A DNA stretch of 64,000 bases. Source: Deinococcus rhizophilus. GTDB taxonomy: Bacteria > Deinococcota > Deinococci > Deinococcales > Deinococcaceae. The stretch is from contig NZ_JASNGB010000001.1 of NCBI RefSeq assembly GCF_030271215.1, forward strand, positions 4,794 through 68,793. The letters are read 5' to 3'. Position 1 is the first letter of the stretch; each line of letters starts with the position of its first letter. Shown here piece by piece: positions 49,844 through 57,809 of this stretch. Below the pieces are notes generated by a model. That model was not told the origin of the DNA. It did not search any database and worked only from the letters and a program-made list of their open reading frames with translations. The translations under genes and the position numbers were made by a program.

Positions 49844-50157
49844 CAGGCCACCTCCCAGACCATCTCTCTGGCCCGCTCGCGCTCCTCGCGCTGGCGTTCG
49901 TAGGCGTTGGCCCGCTCCCAGCCCCGGTGCCAGTGCCGAGCGCCGTCCTCGGGCTCCTGGGGGCCGCTGCGCTGGCTCTGGAGGTTCATGCGGGCGTTCC
50001 AGCCGTCCCGCCAGCGGCAGGCGTGGAAGCGGGTGCAGCCGAACCCCGCGATCTCGCCGCTCGGCAGGATCAGGCCGTAGCGGTCGGGGTTTCCGGGGCG
50101 GGGGTAGGGCTCAATGGACAGGGGGGCGTGCGGCGAGGTCCGTACAGGTGTCGTCAT
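49843..50157 (-). CDS. Hypothetical protein, 104 aa
   Basis: A small protein with RYGLILPSGEIAGFGCTRFH (possible beta hairpin with Cys/His) and a strongly charged C-terminal helix (ERANAYERQREERERAREMV). The ATG has GGAGG 8 nt upstream and the stop overlaps the next start (TGATG). No family is recognised. Confidence 0.55.
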   Translation of the reverse strand: MTTPVRTSPHAPLSIEPYPRPGNPDRYGLILPSGEIAGFGCTRFHACRWRDGWNARMNLQSQRSGPQEPEDGARHWHRGWERANAYERQREERERAREMVWEVA

Positions 50158-50175
50158 GATCAGTGCCTCCGTAGG

Positions 50176-50201
50176 GGGGCCGCGCGAGGCAGCCCCCCTG
50201 G
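50176..50201 (-). terminator. Hairpin after the methyltransferase-ParB gene
   Basis: AGGGGGGC pairs with GCCCCCCT around a short loop in the 53-bp gap. No T tract follows. It may stabilise the upstream mRNA or reduce downstream expression. Confidence 0.4.
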
Positions 50202-50210
50202 TTGCGGCGT

Positions 50211-53200
50211 TCAGTCGGCGGCGGTCGCGGTGGCGTCAGGCCCGAGTTCCTCGGCCATGCGTTTCAGGGCAGCCCACTCGCGCAGTTCCCCGGCGTCCAT
50301 GTCGCCGATCTCCTGCCGGACGAGAGCGAGGGCATCCGCCGCCGTGTCCTGATCGGTCGGATCGTGCCCCAGGTCTTCGAGCAGGTCGCCCACTTGCCGG
50401 TCGCTCAGGCGCGAGAGCAGCGCGAGAGCATCCGCGCGGTATTGGGCGTCTGCCGGGTCCGGCCCCGCGACCTCCGGGAAACGGGCCAGGGGCGGCACGT
50501 AGCCCCGTGCGTGCAGCTCGTCGGCGTGCTGGAGGATGGCGGCGCGAATGTCCTTGTTGGTGCTGAGGTTGCCGACGTTCTGGGCGATGTACGGCAGGTT
50601 CGCGTCGGCGGCCAGTTCCAGCAGGCGGTCGCGCGGGTAGGCCTTCAGGTGGTCGTCGGTGAGTTTGAACGTCACCTTCGCGCCCACATCGGCGGCGAGG
50701 CAGGTCAAGAACGCGTAGGGCGCGTGCATCGGGTTGTACTCGCGCCAGCGGCCCACCGCCTGCGCGATCAGCACGCTCTGGAGGTCCAGCAGCTCCTCCA
50801 GGGTGAGGGTCAGGAGGGCCTGGAGAACCTGATAGGCGTCCTCTCCCTCCGAGTTATGGCCGAACGTCCGGCCGACCGGGTTCTTCGGCTCCGCCGTGTC
50901 GGGCACCCGGAGGAGGCCGTTCAGCTTGGCGTCGAGGTCGCGCAGGCGCTGGAGGCCCGTGGGGATGGGCACTGTGTGGACGTGCTGGAAATGGGTGTGG
51001 AGGCTGACCGGCTCGGCCCCCAACATGGAGAGGATGGTCAGCGCGACCCCGCGCTTGTGGTCGCCCACCAGGGCGCCGCGCAGGGCCGTCGCGCGAGCCT
51101 CGTGACCGTCCACCCAGCCGGACTTGCGAATGGCGCCGCCGTCGCTGCCCGAGGCCTCGCTCGCGGCCTGCTTGCGCTGCTCGGCCTGCTGCTTGGCCTC
51201 GTGGCTCTTGATGTCGCTCGCGCGGCAGGTCCGGATCTCCCGAACCTCGCCGGTGATCGTGCTCAGCATGATGACGGTCCCCCGCAGTTCCTTCGGTGCA
51301 CCGTAATCGCGGTACTCGTCATGCGACGGGCTCAGGTACGTCGAGTTCACCAGCTTGAGGTCCACGAAGTACTGTTCCTTCTTGCCCTCCAGACTCTTGG
51401 CGCGGGCTTTTGCCCAGTCCATCTGGAGAGCCATCGCGGCCTGCGGGTCCGCGAAGCGGGCGGGCTCGTCGCCGAACAGATCCTCCACGACCTCCAGGCC
51501 CGAGGCGGGCACGTCGAACTTCGCGCTCTGCACCAGGAGGGTGCTGCGCTGAATCAGGCTCCGGAGGCCGGAAGCCACCACGCCCCGCTTGGCCTCTGCC
51601 ACGACGTGCTTGCGCAGTGGGCCGGAAGTCTGAGCGATCACCTGGGCCTGCTCCAGCCCGATCTGCCCCGAGTTGAACAGCTCGCGCCCGTCCTCGCCCA
51701 GCCCCTCGGCCAACACCAGGCGCTGCTGCACGGTTTTCGCGCTGTACCCGAAGCGCAGGGCAATGTCGCCCGGCGTGGCACCCAGGGCCACCATCTGCGC
51801 GAAGGCGTCGGCCTCCTCGATGGGGGTCATGTTCCGCCGCTCGACGTTCTCGGCGGTCGCCAGTTGCAGCGCCTCCAGATCGGAGAGCGGCTGCACCCGG
51901 ACGGGCACGAGGTAGTCGGCGGGGATGCGACCCTGCTCGGCGAGCAGCTGCAGGGCGCGCAGGCGGCGGCCACCGGCCACCACTTCCACGTCCTGGCCAT
52001 TCTCGGCTACGCGGCCCACGAGGTTCTGCATCAGGCCCTTGTGGAGGATGGACTCGGCCAGTTCCTCGACCGCCGCCGGGTCGAAGAACTGGCGGGGGTT
52101 GAGCGGGGAGGCGACGAGCTGCTCGACGCGGAACAGGCTCTGGCTGCTGCCGTCGAGGATGGGGGTGACGGGCTGAGGCTCGGAGGCGGCTTCAACGGGG
52201 GGGGAGGCCTGCTCGGGTTGCGCCCAGGTCGCCGCTTTCTCCAGCGCCGTAACGGGCATCCAGATGCGGGTGCCGTCGGCGTACAGCAACTGCGCCTCGT
52301 CGCCCTTCAGGTCAGCGATCACCGCGAGGTCCTTGCGACCCGTCCGCACCCGCACGTCGTCACCGGGTTTGAGGGGCGGGGCGGCGGGGGCCTCGGCCTG
52401 CTTGCTGCTCTTCCGGGTGGTCTTGGCGGGCTGTTCGGTGGGGACGGGCATAGCAACCTCCTGTGCGGGAGCGGGCTTGCGGACGCAGAGGGTCACGGTC
52501 TGGACGCCCGTGCCGCTCTCGACAAAGGCGCTGGCGTCGTTCTCGGCGTATTCGCCGTGGTCTTCGACGAGGGCACGGAAGGCCTGCGCCCGCTTGTCCT
52601 GGCGGAAGGTGAACCCGCTGGGGGCGATGGCGACGAGGGTGCCGCCCGGCGTGAGGCAGTTGGTCCAGGCGTGCTCGATGTGGGTGATGTAGGCTTGCGC
52701 GTCCCCCTCGGCGGTGAACGGCGGATTCATGACGATCACGGGGTAACGCTCGTTCGGCGTGAACTGGAGGAAGTCGCGGGCCACCGGCTGATACCCGGCC
52801 CCGACGAGGTGGGCGTGCCGGGTGTCGTCGAGCTCAATCACGTCCACCTCGGCCCCGGCGTCCAGCAGCGCGTCGGCAATGGCCCCGTCTCCGGCGCTGG
52901 GTTCCAGCACCCGCACGCCGCACACGTCGCCCAGGAAGCTGAGCATCAGTTCCACCAGCGACTGGGGCGTTTCGAAGAAGGCCAGCGGGTTGCGCTTGGG
53001 CAGCTTGTCGCCGTCCAGCACCCCGGCCAGGATCTGGCGCACGTCGCTCGTGAACAGGTGGGCCTGGGCCTTGCGGTTCCACTTGCCGCCCAGGGCCTCG
53101 ATCGCCTTGGCGGTGGCCTGATAGAGCTTGCGGTCGAGGTCACCGGCGAGGGTCAGCGTCAGGCCGTCCTCGCTGATCGTGGCCTCGCGCAGGACCGCCT

Positions 53201-53240
53201 GCACGTCGGGCGAGAGGGCGCGGGTCACTGCGGCCCCCAT
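50211..53240 (-). CDS. DNA methyltransferase-ParB fusion protein, 1009 aa
   Basis: The N-terminal 260 residues are a Rossmann methyltransferase: AdoMet-binding LEPSAGDGAIADALLDAG (about 111-128) and catalytic VIVMNPPF (about 167-174), the NPPF type of adenine-N6 or glutamine methyltransferases. A basic linker follows. Residues about 367-560 are a ParB/Spo0J unit: FRVEQLVASPLNPRQFFDPA, VEVVAGGRRLRALQLLAEQG, ATAENVERRNMTPIEEADAF and the HTH DIALRFGYSAKTVQQRL. The last 400 residues are mostly helical. GTG at 53228 overlapping the previous stop (GTGA) is an alternative start. It probably binds and methylates phage DNA. Confidence 0.8.
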   Translation of the reverse strand: MGAAVTRALSPDVQAVLREATISEDGLTLTLAGDLDRKLYQATAKAIEALGGKWNRKAQAHLFTSDVRQILAGVLDGDKLPKRNPLAFFETPQSLVELMLSFLGDVCGVRVLEPSAGDGAIADALLDAGAEVDVIELDDTRHAHLVGAGYQPVARDFLQFTPNERYPVIVMNPPFTAEGDAQAYITHIEHAWTNCLTPGGTLVAIAPSGFTFRQDKRAQAFRALVEDHGEYAENDASAFVESGTGVQTVTLCVRKPAPAQEVAMPVPTEQPAKTTRKSSKQAEAPAAPPLKPGDDVRVRTGRKDLAVIADLKGDEAQLLYADGTRIWMPVTALEKAATWAQPEQASPPVEAASEPQPVTPILDGSSQSLFRVEQLVASPLNPRQFFDPAAVEELAESILHKGLMQNLVGRVAENGQDVEVVAGGRRLRALQLLAEQGRIPADYLVPVRVQPLSDLEALQLATAENVERRNMTPIEEADAFAQMVALGATPGDIALRFGYSAKTVQQRLVLAEGLGEDGRELFNSGQIGLEQAQVIAQTSGPLRKHVVAEAKRGVVASGLRSLIQRSTLLVQSAKFDVPASGLEVVEDLFGDEPARFADPQAAMALQMDWAKARAKSLEGKKEQYFVDLKLVNSTYLSPSHDEYRDYGAPKELRGTVIMLSTITGEVREIRTCRASDIKSHEAKQQAEQRKQAASEASGSDGGAIRKSGWVDGHEARATALRGALVGDHKRGVALTILSMLGAEPVSLHTHFQHVHTVPIPTGLQRLRDLDAKLNGLLRVPDTAEPKNPVGRTFGHNSEGEDAYQVLQALLTLTLEELLDLQSVLIAQAVGRWREYNPMHAPYAFLTCLAADVGAKVTFKLTDDHLKAYPRDRLLELAADANLPYIAQNVGNLSTNKDIRAAILQHADELHARGYVPPLARFPEVAGPDPADAQYRADALALLSRLSDRQVGDLLEDLGHDPTDQDTAADALALVRQEIGDMDAGELREWAALKRMAEELGPDATATAAD

Positions 53241-53725
53241 TCCACGCCGCCCTGAGCGCGGGTCAGGCCGGAGACGCGGGCCTCGATGTCGGCCAGGATC
53301 GCCTCATGCTCCTCCAGCTGGCTCAGCAGAACCGGGGACGTGATGCTGGCCTTCAGCGCGGCGTAGCGGTCGGCGGCCTCCACGCGCTCCTCGGCGCAGT
53401 TGTTGGGGTTCAGCGCGTAGTGCAGCGCGTTCTCGGCGGCGTCGCGCAGGGCGGGCTGGCAGCAGTCCATTGGCTTGCGCTTGAACTCGCGCGGGCCGTC
53501 CTTGGTCGGCAGCGTCAGATACGTGATGCCGGGGGCGCCGCAGTGGGGGCAGGCCATCGGCAGGGTGCTGAGGCGGGCGGTGCGCTTCGCTTCGCGCTGC
53601 TGCTGCCGGGTCTCGATGCTGCGCTGGAGGCTGCGCCGGGCGTTGGGCGACGCCATGAGCATCCGGGCGAGGCTGAGGGTCTGCGGGTCGATCTGCTCGG
53701 TGGGAATGGGCTCGGCGTTGCTCAC
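53225..53725 (-). CDS. Zinc-ribbon hypothetical protein, 166 aa
   Basis: Helical N-terminus with RRSLQRSIETRQQQREAKRT, then CPHCGAPGITYLTLPTKDG and KPMDCCQPALRDAAE, giving a probable four-Cys zinc site (about 59-90). A C-terminal coiled coil follows (LSQLEEHEAILADIEARV). GTGA overlap with the replication gene upstream. The function is unknown, perhaps DNA-binding. Confidence 0.6.
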   Translation of the reverse strand: MSNAEPIPTEQIDPQTLSLARMLMASPNARRSLQRSIETRQQQREAKRTARLSTLPMACPHCGAPGITYLTLPTKDGPREFKRKPMDCCQPALRDAAENALHYALNPNNCAEERVEAADRYAALKASITSPVLLSQLEEHEAILADIEARVSGLTRAQGGVEWGPQ

Positions 53726-54663
53726 GGCTTCGCTCCTTGGATGCGCGCCCGCACGAGGTCAGACACGCTGGCCTTCGCGGGGGCGGCGGGGGTTTGGGGG
53801 ACGCGGACGATCTCCTGGTCCAGCAGCCGGATGAAGGGGGTGCGCCAGGCGTCGAGCTTCTTTTCCTTGGCCTCAGCCTTCGCGGCGCGGCGTAGCTCGC
53901 CGATACGCTCTGGGGTCAGGTCACCCCAGGTCTCACGGTCGGGATCCTCGGCCAGCAGCTCGCCGTAGAACCGCTCGCCCATCGCGGAGCGCAGCGCGGC
54001 TTCGCCGGGCCGGGCCGGAACTTTTTCAGTGCCCGTGGCCTGATCTGTTCCGTGCCCACCTTCCGACTGAGCACCTGAAGCGGGTCGAGCATTCGCTTTC
54101 TCGGCCCCGCCAGGGGCCTCGGCGCGATCAGCGCCGCTTCCGGAGCGTTGACCTTTTCCGGCTTCCTGGGTCGCGGCGGCGGAGCGCTTCGCGCCCTCCT
54201 CTGCCGTACTCTCTGACGTAATCTCTGCTTCCTTATTAAGGGTTGTGGGGTTTGTCGTGAAGTGCTTGCGGACTTTCCCCACAACCGGTTGTTGGGTTTC
54301 CCGATAACCACTTGTGGGGTTTCCCAACAAGTGCAGGGCCTCTTCCAACTCGTCGCCTTTGATCCGGTAGTGGGTCCGGTTGTTCTCCCCGCCGGTCGCC
54401 ACTTCGAGGTAGGGCTCGCAGGTTTTGTGGCATCGGCGGACCTGATCGGGCGAGAGCAGCATCTCGGCCTTCCACTCCTTGAGCGTCTTGTAAAACCAGC
54501 CTTCGGGGTTATCGGTGCGCTCGCTCCAGTACAGGCACTGCGAGAGAAAAGCGGCGGCGGTGTAGTCGCCCAGCAGGTACACGAAGGGGACTGGGACCGG
54601 GATGTTCTTCTCCCGGCCCATGAACTGGGCAACCAGCGCCACGCCCCGGTTCTTGGCCCTCAT
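53722..54663 (-). CDS. Replication initiator-like protein, 313 aa
   Basis: ATG at 54663 overlaps the previous stop (ATGA). The N-terminal 110 residues have the winged-helix form of phage replication proteins (FVYLLGDYTAAAFLSQCLYW; SERTDNPEGWFYKTLKEWKA; LSPDQVRRCHKTCEPYLEVA). Residues about 120-155 are encoded by the iteron-like cluster. A long Glu/Ala/Gly-rich linker leads to a C-terminal domain (MGERFYGELLAEDPDRETWG; AWRTPFIRLLDQEIVRV). An origin inside the initiator gene parallels lambda O. It may load host helicase. Confidence 0.7.
   Translation of the reverse strand: MRAKNRGVALVAQFMGREKNIPVPVPFVYLLGDYTAAAFLSQCLYWSERTDNPEGWFYKTLKEWKAEMLLSPDQVRRCHKTCEPYLEVATGGENNRTHYRIKGDELEEALHLLGNPTSGYRETQQPVVGKVRKHFTTNPTTLNKEAEITSESTAEEGAKRSAAATQEAGKGQRSGSGADRAEAPGGAEKANARPASGAQSEGGHGTDQATGTEKVPARPGEAALRSAMGERFYGELLAEDPDRETWGDLTPERIGELRRAAKAEAKEKKLDAWRTPFIRLLDQEIVRVPQTPAAPAKASVSDLVRARIQGAKP
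54241..54333. other. Iteron-like repeats, candidate replication origin
   Basis: Five related units on alternating strands: GGTTGTGGGGTTT (54241), TTTCCCCACAACC (54274, inverted), GGTTGTTGGGTTTCCC (54287), CTTGTGGGGTTTCCC (54311) and TTTCCCAACAAGTG (54320, inverted). They form two dyads, CCCCACAACC/GGTTGTTGGG and CACTTGT-N11-ACAAGTG. AT-rich TTCCTTATTAA lies beside them (54230-54240), unusual in this GC-rich sequence, and could be the unwinding element. Confidence 0.6.
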
Positions 54664-55463
54664 GCGGCCACCACCCTGGGCAGCCAGCGCCCGCCGGTCG
54701 CCATGCACCGGCAGTGGGGCGTCAGCAGGGGCAGGGGTACGCCGGGGTGACCCATCTGGACGGCTTCCCACTGCTTGCGCGGCAGCTCCCGCCAGACGTT
54801 GTCATGAGCCTCCCAGCCCAACGTGCAGGCGATCATGCCGTCCCACTCGGGCTTCCCGTGGCGGCACAGCCCGCAGACCTCGCCCCGCAGCGCCAGGCGG
54901 TCGGTCGTGGCGACGGGCACCTGGGCGACCTCGGCCATCAGCGCCGCCCGCGCCTCGCGGTCCAGCGTGCTGGGCATCGGCCCGCTCGCCGTGGCCGCGA
55001 GGTACGCCGCTTCGCTGACCTCGTGCTCGTTGTAGAGGTACGTGGTGCCCTTGCCCCGGCGCTTGTGGATCGTGCTCGCCGTGGTTCCGCAACGGCGGCA
55101 GGTCCGGGAGGTTCCGCCCTCCTGCCGCCCGGAGATGAACACCGTCTCGCCCCAGTCGTGCGTGCAGGGGTGCTGCCAGTCCGCCCGGTCGCGGAGGTGA
55201 AACCCGTCCACGCCCTCGACCGGCCAGGCCTTGAACACGGGCTCGACGAACCCGGCATCCCGGGCGACGACCTTGCACTCGGTCGCGCTGGGAAGACGCG
55301 AGGCCGTGCGCCACAGCAGCAGTTCGCGCCGCCCGCTCTCCCGCACGACCGCCCGCAGGTGCAGGCCCCGCGAGACCGTCCGCCGGGCCACCTGGCCCGC
55401 CGCTGCCGCCGCGAACATCTCGGTCAGCACGTCGGTCAAGGGAGCGGCCTCAGTCGCTGGCAT
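54660..55463 (-). CDS. Cysteine-rich hypothetical protein, 267 aa
   Basis: Three Cys-containing blocks suggest zinc binding: HPCTHDWGETVFIS, SRTCRRCGTTASTIHKRRGK and GEVCGLCRHGKPEWDGMIAC, with PHCRCMATGGRW at the end. The N-terminal 75 residues form a helix-sheet domain with LLLWRTASRLPSATECKVVA. No family is recognised. It is coupled to the replication gene (ATGA), so a role in replication is plausible. Confidence 0.6.
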   Translation of the reverse strand: MPATEAAPLTDVLTEMFAAAAAGQVARRTVSRGLHLRAVVRESGRRELLLWRTASRLPSATECKVVARDAGFVEPVFKAWPVEGVDGFHLRDRADWQHPCTHDWGETVFISGRQEGGTSRTCRRCGTTASTIHKRRGKGTTYLYNEHEVSEAAYLAATASGPMPSTLDREARAALMAEVAQVPVATTDRLALRGEVCGLCRHGKPEWDGMIACTLGWEAHDNVWRELPRKQWEAVQMGHPGVPLPLLTPHCRCMATGGRWLPRVVAA

Positions 55464-55953
55464 GGGCCACCTCCAGCGGTAGAGGGTTCAGGCGGGCGAA
55501 GGCCCCGTAGAGGGCGACAGCGGCCCCGTTGTAGGCAGCGGCGGCCAGCTCCACCGTGGTGAAGGTGCCCAGGTAGATTTGCGCCCCGCTCTTGTGGATG
55601 GTGGCCCGGAACTTCCCCTTGTGGGGGCTGACCCCCTTCACGCCGGTCTTGCTGTTGCGGTGCGCTCGCCTGTTCCAGGCGTTCTCCTGGGCCGTACAGG
55701 CCCGCAGGTTGGCGCGGCGGTTGTCCAGGGGGTCGCCGTTGATGTGGTCCTTGTACCCGCCGCCCTTCTCGTCGCGCAGCAGGAGGTGCATCTCCAGCGT
55801 GGCGCTGCGCACGCCCTCCTTGCGCCAGTAGGTGCGGGGATAACCGCGGCGGCTCAGGTGCCAGCGGTGCTGCGAGAGCAGGGCGAGGTCGGCATCGTCG
55901 CAAAGCGCCACCCTGCCCTTCCCCCGCCGTCCATGCAACTGGATTTCGGCCAT
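55450..55953 (-). CDS. HNH endonuclease with AP2 domain, 167 aa
   Basis: Residues about 50-90 have the HNH pattern (EMHLLLRDEKGG, KDHINGDPLDNRRANLR, with His56, His70 and Asn77/Asn82). They are followed by an AP2/ERF-type DNA-binding domain (GVKGVSPHKGKFRATIHKSG; YLGTFTTVELAAAAYNGAA). This is a common free-standing homing endonuclease layout in phages. It sits between the annealing protein and Cys-rich genes, overlapping the latter by 14 bp, and may be a mobile insertion. Confidence 0.85.
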   Translation of the reverse strand: MAEIQLHGRRGKGRVALCDDADLALLSQHRWHLSRRGYPRTYWRKEGVRSATLEMHLLLRDEKGGGYKDHINGDPLDNRRANLRACTAQENAWNRRAHRNSKTGVKGVSPHKGKFRATIHKSGAQIYLGTFTTVELAAAAYNGAAVALYGAFARLNPLPLEVAHASD

Positions 55954-55954
55954 C

Positions 55955-56869
55955 TCAGCCCACCGCCCCCAGCGCCTCGGCCTCGCCGGGCAGCCCGGCA
56001 GGGTTGGCCCGCCACTGCGCCAGCAGCGTCTTGGGCTTGAGGCACCGCTCGATGGCGGCCAGGGCCTTGCGGCCCTCCGCCTCGGTCAGGTCGGCGCTGG
56101 TCGCTAGGGGCGCGTCCCGGCGGTCGGCCAGCCAGGACGTGAAGGCCAGCCGCTCCTCGCGCTCCAGCAGCCAGCGGCGGCCCTCCAGATGCGCGGCGAT
56201 CTGGCCCTTGGTGCCCCGCGTGATCGGGTCAATACGGGAGTTCGGCAAGTCGCCCTCCGTTTCAGACTCGTGGGGAGCGCTGTCGTACGACTGCGGCGGA
56301 TGGAGGCTGGTCAGCGCCGCCTTCAGGTGCTTGTAGACCTCGCGCTGGAGGCCCAGGTCGTCCGGCAGTTCGGACCTGAGTTGCTCCATCGCCTGGACGA
56401 GGTGCGCCCCACCGGGGCTGCGCTCGTGCTCGGGCCGCGCCCACTCGGGCAACTCGGGCAGGGTGATCGGCTCGCGCTTCTTGTCATCCCAGTCGCCCCA
56501 GAACTTGGGCAGGTCGTAGAGGTAGCGCCCGATGCCGAACTGGACGGCGCAGCGCTTGAGGGCGTCGGAGGCGGCGGCCTTCATCGTGCCCGCATCTCCC
56601 TCGCCCGCCTCCCCGAAGTCCTCACGGGTGACGCCCAGGACGGTGAGGCTGCCGTGGACGGTGGGCGTGGGGGTGCCAGCGACCTCACGGCAACGGAACT
56701 CCCAGGCATCCGGGCAGATCGCGTCGAGGCGACTCTGCACGGCGCGGGCGTCCACGTAGGCCACCAGCAGGGCGCGGCTGCGGTCCTTGGACAGGGCCTG
56801 GGGCTTCCAGCCGACGAGGTGGGCGGGGAAGGGCATCTCCAGCCGCCGCTGAATGTCAGAGAGCTTCAC
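55955..56869 (-). CDS. DdrA/Rad52-like single-strand annealing protein, 304 aa
   Basis: The N-terminus (MKLSDIQRRLEMPFPAHLVG, then WKPQALSKDRSRALLVAYVD, ARAVQSRLDAICPDAW) resembles deinococcal DdrA and the Rad52/Rad22 family. TMKAAASDALKRCAVQFGIG with RYLYDLPKFW is the family's conserved core. DdrA is a DNA end-protection protein that binds 3' ends. The phage relatives act as annealing recombinases. At 304 residues it is longer than DdrA, with an extra C-terminal helical region (about 185-300). It is the likely recombinase of the early region. Confidence 0.85.
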   Translation of the reverse strand: MKLSDIQRRLEMPFPAHLVGWKPQALSKDRSRALLVAYVDARAVQSRLDAICPDAWEFRCREVAGTPTPTVHGSLTVLGVTREDFGEAGEGDAGTMKAAASDALKRCAVQFGIGRYLYDLPKFWGDWDDKKREPITLPELPEWARPEHERSPGGAHLVQAMEQLRSELPDDLGLQREVYKHLKAALTSLHPPQSYDSAPHESETEGDLPNSRIDPITRGTKGQIAAHLEGRRWLLEREERLAFTSWLADRRDAPLATSADLTEAEGRKALAAIERCLKPKTLLAQWRANPAGLPGEAEALGAVG

Positions 56870-57098
56870 GTGGGGCCTCCTGGGGCACGGCGTCCTGAAT
56901 GCGCCGGGTGAGGTACAGCAGGAACAGGGCCGCCGCGATCTCCGGGACGGCCAGCAGCAGGCGCAGGGGTTCAGTCACCGCCAGGGCGCCGTGTTTCAGG
57001 GCGTCGTGGGTCAGCACGACCGCCAGCAGCACGAGCGGCAGCACCAGCAGCAGCCCCAGGGGGCCAACGCCGAACTGTGCGCGAAGGTAAGAGCGCAT
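56856..57098 (-). CDS. Two-helix membrane protein, 80 aa
   Basis: Two hydrophobic segments (LGLLLVLPLVLLAVVLTHDA; PLRLLLAVPEIAAALFLLYL) with a short loop. It overlaps the DdrA-like start by 14 bp and the preceding stop by one base (TGATG). A small early membrane protein could affect the host envelope or superinfection. No family is recognised. Confidence 0.6.
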   Translation of the reverse strand: MRSYLRAQFGVGPLGLLLVLPLVLLAVVLTHDALKHGALAVTEPLRLLLAVPEIAAALFLLYLTRRIQDAVPQEAPREAL

Positions 57099-57370
57099 CA
57101 GGCCGCTCTCCCGTCAAGGTGACGCTCGCGCCTATGGCGTAGAGCGCGGTCTTGCTTCCGCAGCCGCTCAGCCCCCTGGGGGGTCAGTCGGTAGGTGTTG
57201 CCTGGTAGCCGCTCGGCGTCGCCCCGGTCCATCAGCGTCTTCAGCCGGGCGCGAGCGGCCTCCACCACGATCTTCAGGCGGGCCGCGACCTGCTCGGCTG
57301 TCCTGACGGGCGCGTGGCGGCTCGCGCCCAGGACACGCATGGTCTGAACCTGCTCTGCCTGGCGGGGCAT
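57098..57370 (-). CDS. Winged-helix DNA-binding protein, 90 aa
   Basis: RTAEQVAARLKIVVEAARAR with LKTLMDRGDAERLPGNTYRL and TPQGAERLRKQ is a typical small winged helix: three helices and a wing. A very basic tail follows (RALRHRRERHLDGR). It is likely an early transcription regulator. Confidence 0.65.
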   Translation of the reverse strand: MPRQAEQVQTMRVLGASRHAPVRTAEQVAARLKIVVEAARARLKTLMDRGDAERLPGNTYRLTPQGAERLRKQDRALRHRRERHLDGRAA

Positions 57371-57615
57371 CAGCGGCCCTTCCTGAGCTGGTAGAGCAGT
57401 TCGTCGGTGTTGTCCTGATCGTCCACAGACAGGGGTGCGGTGTCTGCCCTGGCCTCGTCCTGCGAGAAGGCGCTCTGGCCCAGGAGAGCCAGCAGCGCGT
57501 CGGCGTGGTCTACCGCGTCGACAGCGACGTGCCGGGGGGCGCGCTCAGGGTTGGCGCTCAGCAGCGCGGCCTGGGCGCTTTTGGCCAGGAGTGCGCGGGG
57601 CGAGAGGCGCGTCAC
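57370..57615 (-). CDS. Small hypothetical protein, 81 aa
   Basis: GTG at 57615 overlaps the previous stop (GTGA); the longer in-frame ATG is unsupported. It is a helical acidic protein (LLAKSAQAALLSANPERAPR; DAVDHADALLALLGQSAFSQ) with an acidic end before YQLRKGR. No family is recognised. Confidence 0.55.
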   Translation of the reverse strand: MTRLSPRALLAKSAQAALLSANPERAPRHVAVDAVDHADALLALLGQSAFSQDEARADTAPLSVDDQDNTDELLYQLRKGR

Positions 57616-57809
57616 CGCGTCACCTCCCGCACAGGCGCCGCCTGGGGATGGTCGCACTCGGGGCACACGGTCAGGGAGGCGTCGTAGGTCCCGCCGCAGT
57701 GGTGGCACCACGCGCTGGGGCGGTAGCCACAGCCCACCATGGGGCGGGTGGCAAGTTCGCGGCGCAGCAGTTCGATCTGCGCGAGGTTGCGGGCAGCGTG
57801 CGAGGTCAT
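57612..57809 (-). CDS. Small zinc-ribbon protein, 65 aa
   Basis: The C-terminal half has WCHHCGGTYDASLTVCPECD, a four-Cys zinc ribbon (two CxxC pairs). The N-terminal 27 residues form a helix (HAARNLAQIELLRRELATRP). ATG at 57809 overlaps the upstream stop (ATGA). It is probably a small nucleic-acid-binding early protein. Confidence 0.6.
   Translation of the reverse strand: MTSHAARNLAQIELLRRELATRPMVGCGYRPSAWCHHCGGTYDASLTVCPECDHPQAAPVREVTR

Noticed and set aside
50202..53255. 1017-residue + strand frame opposite the methyltransferase-ParB gene
   Set aside because: The minus strand encodes clear AdoMet, NPPF and ParB motifs; the + frame has none and spans almost the same interval.
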